A stretch of DNA of 9,414 nt, taken from positions 1-9,414 of the forward strand of contig DFGY01000044.1 in assembly GCA_002372505.1 (NCBI GenBank), given 5' to 3'. A model generated the notes under the pieces. It did no database searches and had not been told where the DNA came from. It saw only the letters and a program-made list of their open reading frames with translations. This DNA comes from Firmicutes bacterium UBA3738. Its GTDB lineage: Bacteria > Bacillota > Clostridia > Peptostreptococcales > Anaerovoracaceae. The position numbers and the translations under genes were made by a program. Below, piece after piece: positions 6,346-9,414 of this stretch (position 1 is the stretch's first letter; each line of letters begins with the position of its first letter).

Positions 6346-7644
6346 ATGAGCAAAGAGAGAAGAATAATTCAGGTGGATGAGAGAGTGCCTCTCGGTCAAG
6401 GCATTCCACTAAGCATCCAGCACACTTTCGCAATGTTCAGTGCATCTGTACTGGTTCCGTGGCTATTCGGTATTAACCCGGCTATAGTCCTTCTCATGAA
6501 CGGTATAGGAACACTGATTTTTATTTTCGTAACAAAGGGTAAGGCACCTGCCTATCTGGGTTCCAGCTTTGCCTTCCTGTCACCGGCGGGACTGATAATA
6601 GCCAACAAGGCTTTGGGCTATGAATACGCCTTAGGCGGGTTCGTGGTAACGGGTCTCATATTCTGTGCCGTGGCCATACTGATTAAATTCGTGGGAATAA
6701 AGTGGATAGACATTCTGCTCCCTCCGGCGGCCATGGGACCTATAGTTGCACTTATCGGTCTTGAGCTTGCCGGCTCAGCTGCATCAAATGGCGGCCTTAT
6801 TACAAACGATACAGATTACACACAAATAGATCCGAAGCTGGTAGCTGTCTTCCTGATTACTCTTGTGGTAGCTGTATTCGGACAGGTGCTCTTCAGAGGA
6901 TTTGCCGCTGCCATAGCCATTCTCATAGCTATTATTGTAGGATACATTGCCGGTCTGGCATTTGGCCTGGTAGACTTCTCCCAGGTTGGGGAAGCTTCGG
7001 TATTCGCCGTTCCAAACTTCGCGTTCCCCAAGTTTGATCTACAGGCTATATTAGTAATCATTCCGGCGTCCCTCGTCGTAATATCAGAGCATATAGGCCA
7101 CCAGGTAGTTACATCCGAAATAGTGGGACGGGACCTTCTGAAAGACCCGGGTCTTCACAGATCCCTTCTGTCCGACGGTATTTCTACAACCCTGTCAGGC
7201 TTCTGCGGATCCGTTCCGACTACAACTTACGGTGAGAACATCGGCGTTATGGCTGTTACAAAGGTGTACAGCGTATGGGTTATTGGCGGCGCAGCCTGCT
7301 TCTCCATTCTGCTGGCATGGTTCGGCAAGGCGTCGGCTCTCATTCAGTCCATACCGGCTCCGGTCATGGGCGGCGTCAGCTTCCTGCTCTACGGTATGAT
7401 TGCAGCCAGCGGACTGAGACTTCTCGTTGATGAAAAAGTGAATTACGCCAAGGCCCGTAACCTGGCAATGACTTCAGTAGTATTCGTCACAGGTCTTTCC
7501 GGTGCGGCTATAACCATCGGCGAAGTAAAGCTGACAGGCATGTGCCTGGCAACAATCGTAGGAATGCTCATGGGACTTATATTCTTCTTTATAGATAAAG
7601 CCGGAATCGCCAACGACAAAGACGAACCGGACACTATTGAGTGA
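6346..7644 (+). CDS. uraA: Uracil/xanthine permease, NCS2 (UraA) family
   Basis: A 432-residue inner-membrane protein, close in length to E. coli UraA, that should import uracil with protons. Diagnostic motifs are present: the helix-1 Gln-His pair in SIQHTFAMF (Gln25-His26), SEHIGH with Glu248 matching a uracil-binding glutamate of UraA, and the nucleobase-transporter signature ENIGVMAVTK (297-306), whose Glu297 is the second binding glutamate. About 14 membrane segments fit the family. The ATG has TAGGAG seven bases upstream. The endonuclease III gene follows within eight bases. Substrate preference within uracil, xanthine or related bases is inferred; the UraA-like glutamates favour uracil. 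Confidence 0.93.
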   Translation: MSKERRIIQVDERVPLGQGIPLSIQHTFAMFSASVLVPWLFGINPAIVLLMNGIGTLIFIFVTKGKAPAYLGSSFAFLSPAGLIIANKALGYEYALGGFVVTGLIFCAVAILIKFVGIKWIDILLPPAAMGPIVALIGLELAGSAASNGGLITNDTDYTQIDPKLVAVFLITLVVAVFGQVLFRGFAAAIAILIAIIVGYIAGLAFGLVDFSQVGEASVFAVPNFAFPKFDLQAILVIIPASLVVISEHIGHQVVTSEIVGRDLLKDPGLHRSLLSDGISTTLSGFCGSVPTTTYGENIGVMAVTKVYSVWVIGGAACFSILLAWFGKASALIQSIPAPVMGGVSFLLYGMIAASGLRLLVDEKVNYAKARNLAMTSVVFVTGLSGAAITIGEVKLTGMCLATIVGMLMGLIFFFIDKAGIANDKDEPDTIE

Positions 7645-7651
7645 TGCATCC

Positions 7652-8293
7652 ATGAGAAAAATGCGAAAAGATAAAGTTGAAAAAATATTGGCTCTGCTGG
7701 ATAAAGAGTATCCTCAGGCGGGGTGCGCTCTGGACCACAGAAGTGTCTATGAGCTTTTGGTTTGCGTGACTTTGTCTGCCCAGACTACAGACGTCAGCGT
7801 AAACAAAGTATCGCCGGCCCTCTTCGAAAAGTACCCCGACGCCTTTGCCATGGCCAAGGCGAATGAAGAGGATGTAATTGAAATAATCCGCACCATCGGA
7901 ATGTATAAGACCAAGTCCAAGAACATCATTAAGCAAGCACAGATGCTGGCACGTGATTTTGACGGTGCGGTGCCGGAGGACGATGACCTGCTGGTAAAGC
8001 TTCCGGGAGTAGGGCGCAAGACCGCCAACGTTGTAATGGCAGAAGGCTTTGGTCACCAGAGAATTGCAGTGGACACTCACGTATTCCGCGTCTCAAACCG
8101 CATCGGTCTTGCAGAGGCGAAGGATGTGGAGAAGACGGAAGAGCAGCTGAAAGTTAACCTTCCGGAAAACGAGTGGACTCACGCCCACCACCTTCTCATA
8201 TTCCACGGACGCAATTGCTGCCACGCAAGGAAGCCAAACTGCGAGGACTGTGTTATAAATAGTCTTTGTAAGTTTGCCAAAGAAAATAAATGA
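7652..8293 (+). CDS. nth: Endonuclease III (DNA glycosylase/AP lyase)
   Basis: A 213-residue base-excision-repair enzyme that removes oxidised pyrimidines and cleaves the resulting abasic site. Key features: LSAQTTDVSVNKV near the N terminus, the helix-hairpin-helix LPGVGRKTANVV (117-128) with catalytic Lys123, catalytic Asp141 in VDTHVFR, and a C-terminal iron-sulphur loop with cysteines 190, 197, 200 and 206 in the classic C-x6-C-x2-C-x5-C spacing for a 4Fe-4S cluster. Length matches E. coli Nth (211). The chosen ATG at 7652 lies eight bases after the permease stop and has no strong ribosome site, so it is probably translated by coupling. An in-frame TTG at 7637 overlaps the permease gene and ATG 7661 is a third option. 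No catalytic residue is missing. Confidence 0.96.
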   Translation: MRKMRKDKVEKILALLDKEYPQAGCALDHRSVYELLVCVTLSAQTTDVSVNKVSPALFEKYPDAFAMAKANEEDVIEIIRTIGMYKTKSKNIIKQAQMLARDFDGAVPEDDDLLVKLPGVGRKTANVVMAEGFGHQRIAVDTHVFRVSNRIGLAEAKDVEKTEEQLKVNLPENEWTHAHHLLIFHGRNCCHARKPNCEDCVINSLCKFAKENK

Positions 8294-8312
8294 TATATGT
8301 GTGGTGTTTGGT

Positions 8313-8825
8313 ATGAAAAATGAAGAGGCGGCAAAAGAACAAAAAGTTTACGATGTCCTTGATGAACTGGGAATCGAGTACGATGTTCATCATCACGAGG
8401 CGGTCTTCACCGTAGATGAGGTTGTGGAGACAGGCAATCTCATGCCGGGAATGAACGTAAAGAATCTTGTCATAAAAGACAAGAAAAGCGGCGAGCATTA
8501 CCTGGTTATTATCGACGATTTCCGCCGTCTTGATTTTAAGCACTTTGCAGGGCTCACGGGCTGGAGCAAGAAAGCTCGCTTTGCGGATGATGAGGACTTA
8601 ATGAAATATCTGGGTCTTACCGCCGGTTCCTGCTCTCTCTTCGGATTGGTAAACGACGAAGAAAAGCATATGATTGTGGTCCTGGGAAAGGAAATAGTCG
8701 AAGCGGATCTGGACACAATTATTAACTTCCATCCCAACGTTAATACGGCGACAATTTCTCTTACAATCAGAGATATGTTCAGGTTCTTAGACTATAGGGG
8801 CAACAGGGTAATCTGCGAAAAGTGA
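8313..8825 (+). CDS. ProX-like prolyl-tRNA editing deacylase (YbaK family)
   Basis: A 170-residue, single-domain cytosolic protein of the YbaK/ProX superfamily. Relatives hydrolyse mis-charged tRNA(Pro), typically Ala-tRNA(Pro), in trans. Matches are EQKVYDVLDELGIEYDV at the N terminus, VFTVDEV, the conserved Lys50 in VKNLVIKDKK, RRLDFKHFAGLTG, GLTAGSCSLFGLVND (101-115) and FHPNVNTATISL (139-150). The usual GSVSPFG has Leu in place of Pro, a small departure in the substrate pocket. It starts 20 bp after the endonuclease III stop; the ATG at 8313 is preceded only by a weak GTGGTG, and a TTG at 8274 would add 13 residues overlapping nth. It acts as a stand-alone partner to prolyl-tRNA synthetase. 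Deacylase family is confident, exact tRNA less so. Confidence 0.9.
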   Translation: MKNEEAAKEQKVYDVLDELGIEYDVHHHEAVFTVDEVVETGNLMPGMNVKNLVIKDKKSGEHYLVIIDDFRRLDFKHFAGLTGWSKKARFADDEDLMKYLGLTAGSCSLFGLVNDEEKHMIVVLGKEIVEADLDTIINFHPNVNTATISLTIRDMFRFLDYRGNRVICEK

Positions 8826-8840
8826 TTTCGAGCATGCCCA

Positions 8841-8869
8841 TTGCCAGTGCTTTAGATATATGCTAATAT
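8841..8869 (+). promoter_or_regulatory. Extended -10 promoter of the Gdx leader
   Basis: TTGCCA (8841-8846), a 17-bp spacer and TAATAT (8864-8869) preceded by TGC give an extended -10 promoter. The start is expected near 8876, just before the structured leader. An AT-rich dyad (8865-8871 with 8876-8882, followed by TTT) overlaps it and might also weakly end the preceding transcript. Confidence 0.5.
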
Positions 8870-8875
8870 TTAAAA

Positions 8876-8970
8876 AAATATTTTTCGCCGCCGGGTGAAT
8901 CGGAAACTATGTGTTTCTCTTTGAATCGTTAGGCCTTAGAAGATTCAAAGGAGGGGACACATTTTTATTT
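8876..8970 (+). promoter_or_regulatory. Probable transcription-attenuating riboswitch upstream of the Gdx exporter
   Basis: The roughly 109-nt leader can adopt two exclusive structures. One is a hairpin with arms GGAAAC (8902-8907) and GTTTCT (8913-8918). The other is a long terminator stem (8909-8962) that needs bases 8909-8917 of that hairpin. Upstream lies a GC-rich element, CGCCGCCGGGTGAATCGG (8886-8903), whose CCG (8891-8893) can pair with CGG (8901-8903). The 14-nt loop of the terminator (8928-8941) contains AGGCCT, and its GGC could pair with GCC at 8887-8889 or 8890-8892, a possible loop contact in a ligand-bound state. Because the gene downstream is a Gdx-type guanidinium exporter, guanidine is the natural ligand. 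I see neither the guanidine-I core nor the ACGR tetraloops of guanidine-II. The two-hairpin, terminator-overlapping layout suits the guanidine-IV (mepA) class, but I cannot confirm this from memory of its consensus. Confidence 0.65.
8909..8970 (+). terminator. Intrinsic terminator inside the Gdx leader (expression platform)
   Basis: The upper stem is a perfect 9-bp pairing of CTTTGAATC (8919-8927) with GATTCAAAG (8942-8950). The lower stem pairs ATGTGT (8909-8914) with ACACAT (8957-8962), joined by TTCT against GAGGGG through mainly G-U pairs. TTTTATTT follows directly (8963-8970). It ends only 14 bases before the exporter's ATG, so it must be bypassed for expression. Confidence 0.75.
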
Positions 8971-8984
8971 ATAGGAGGCAAGAT

Positions 8985-9302
8985 ATGCATTGGATTTTTC
9001 TTTTAATCGCCGGAGTTTTAGAAGTAACATGGGCAGTAGGAATGAAATATAGCGAGGGATTTACAGTGGCTCTTCCCAGCGTGGTGACTGCAGTAACATA
9101 CATCGGCAGCGCCGTCTTTCTTGCAATGGCATTAAAAAATTTGCCATTGGGGACGGCTTATGCCATGTGGACGGGATTCGGTATCGCCGGTACATCCATC
9201 CTTGGAGTCCTGCTTTTTAACGAGACCTTAAACCTTATGCAAGTCCTGTGCATTCTAATGATAGTAGGAGGAATTGTGGGACTTAAATTACTGAGCAATT
9301 AA
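8985..9302 (+). CDS. gdx: SMR-family guanidinium exporter (Gdx/SugE type)
   Basis: A 105-residue four-helix membrane protein of the small multidrug resistance family, which works as an antiparallel dimer exchanging substrate for protons. It opens MHWIFLLIAGVLEVTWAVGMKYSEGF and carries AYAMWTGFG (58-66), marks of the Gdx (formerly SugE) branch and not of EmrE-like drug pumps. Residues important in characterised Gdx proteins are all present: Glu13 (proton/substrate site), Trp16, Ser42, Tyr59 and Trp62. The ATG has a strong AGGAGG (8973-8978) six bases upstream. It is preceded by its own promoter and an attenuator-like leader, consistent with induction by guanidinium. It is a single-gene unit ending in a terminator. 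Guanidinium specificity is inferred from subfamily residues. Confidence 0.93.
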   Translation: MHWIFLLIAGVLEVTWAVGMKYSEGFTVALPSVVTAVTYIGSAVFLAMALKNLPLGTAYAMWTGFGIAGTSILGVLLFNETLNLMQVLCILMIVGGIVGLKLLSN

Positions 9303-9303
9303 A

Positions 9304-9339
9304 AAACAGAAACGTTGTTTATTTGTTTCTGTTTCTTTT
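9304..9339. terminator. Bidirectional intrinsic terminator between convergent genes
   Basis: Perfect 10-bp arms AAACAGAAAC (9304-9313) and GTTTCTGTTT (9325-9334) enclose an 11-nt loop. Rightward it is followed by CTTTT; leftward the stem runs into a T tract (complement of the A run from 9301), making it the stronger terminator for the leftward SEC-C gene. It serves both converging transcripts. Confidence 0.8.
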
Positions 9340-9363
9340 ACAAATTCATTGAGCCGGTAGACT

Positions 9364-9414
9364 TTAGTTTCTGCCGCAGCAGTGTTTGTACTTCTTGCCG
9401 CTGCCGCAGGGGCA
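9364..9414 (-). CDS. secA: C-terminal end of a SEC-C motif protein, probably SecA (partial)
   Basis: Reading leftward from the right edge, the last 16 codons before a TAA at 9364-9366 encode CPCGSGKKYKHCCGRN. This is the SEC-C zinc-binding motif (C-x-C-x8-C-C) that closes the preprotein translocase ATPase SecA and binds SecB or ribosomes. The rest of the gene lies outside the window. SEC-C also ends other small proteins in Firmicutes, so SecA is the likeliest but not the only reading. The tail is short after the motif, as in SecA. Its transcript would end at the two-way terminator just beyond. Confidence 0.7.
   Translation of the reverse strand, partial: CPCGSGKKYKHCCGRN

Noticed and set aside
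8874..8885. 12-bp A/T palindrome as a strong terminator for the ProX-like gene
   Set aside because: Pure A/T pairing is weak and it overlaps the predicted promoter and start of the Gdx leader.
1..9414. CRISPR arrays, tRNA or rRNA genes and insertion-sequence transposases
   Set aside because: No regularly spaced repeats, cloverleaf sequences or transposase motifs were seen on either strand.

Overview
The window looks like a chromosomal segment of an anaerobic Firmicute, most likely a clostridium. The signs are strong AGGAGG-type ribosome sites, mixed AT/GC codon use, a DUF5685/J-protein cluster, a stand-alone ProX-type deacylase, a 105-residue Gdx/SugE exporter with its own RNA leader, and a SEC-C tail. 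This placement is inference; no rRNA or other marker gene is present.

Layout, left to right. Bases 1-53 are the 3' end of a group II intron (end of domain V plus a well-formed domain VI), which enters from outside the window. Next is a leftward XRE-type regulator (66-773). A roughly 310-bp divergent intergenic region holding an operator-like dyad separates it from a rightward pair: an ornithine cyclodeaminase/mu-crystallin family enzyme (1084-2112) and an 11-helix sodium:neurotransmitter-symporter family transporter (2226-3605), which ends at an intrinsic terminator. Regulator, enzyme and Na+-coupled importer together look like a small amino-acid uptake and conversion module of unknown substrate.

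A second unit (3711-6234) encodes a DUF5685 protein, a J-domain protein with a cysteine-string tail, a six-helix membrane protein and a DUF3592-like two-helix membrane protein. Its promoter lies so close to the first ATG that the message is probably leaderless. These four tightly packed genes of unknown purpose are the best candidate here for an undescribed system, perhaps a membrane-associated chaperone or lipid/metal-handling complex.

A third unit (6346-8825) carries a UraA-type uracil permease, endonuclease III and a ProX-like mis-acylated tRNA deacylase, closely spaced behind their own promoter. The last gene is a Gdx/SugE-type SMR exporter (8985-9302). Its leader holds a terminator and a competing hairpin, the architecture of a transcription-attenuating riboswitch, plausibly guanidine-responsive. 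A two-way terminator separates it from the leftward 3' end of a SEC-C protein, probably secA, which runs off the right edge.

All assignments rest on reading motifs by eye. No database search or RNA-folding program was run.
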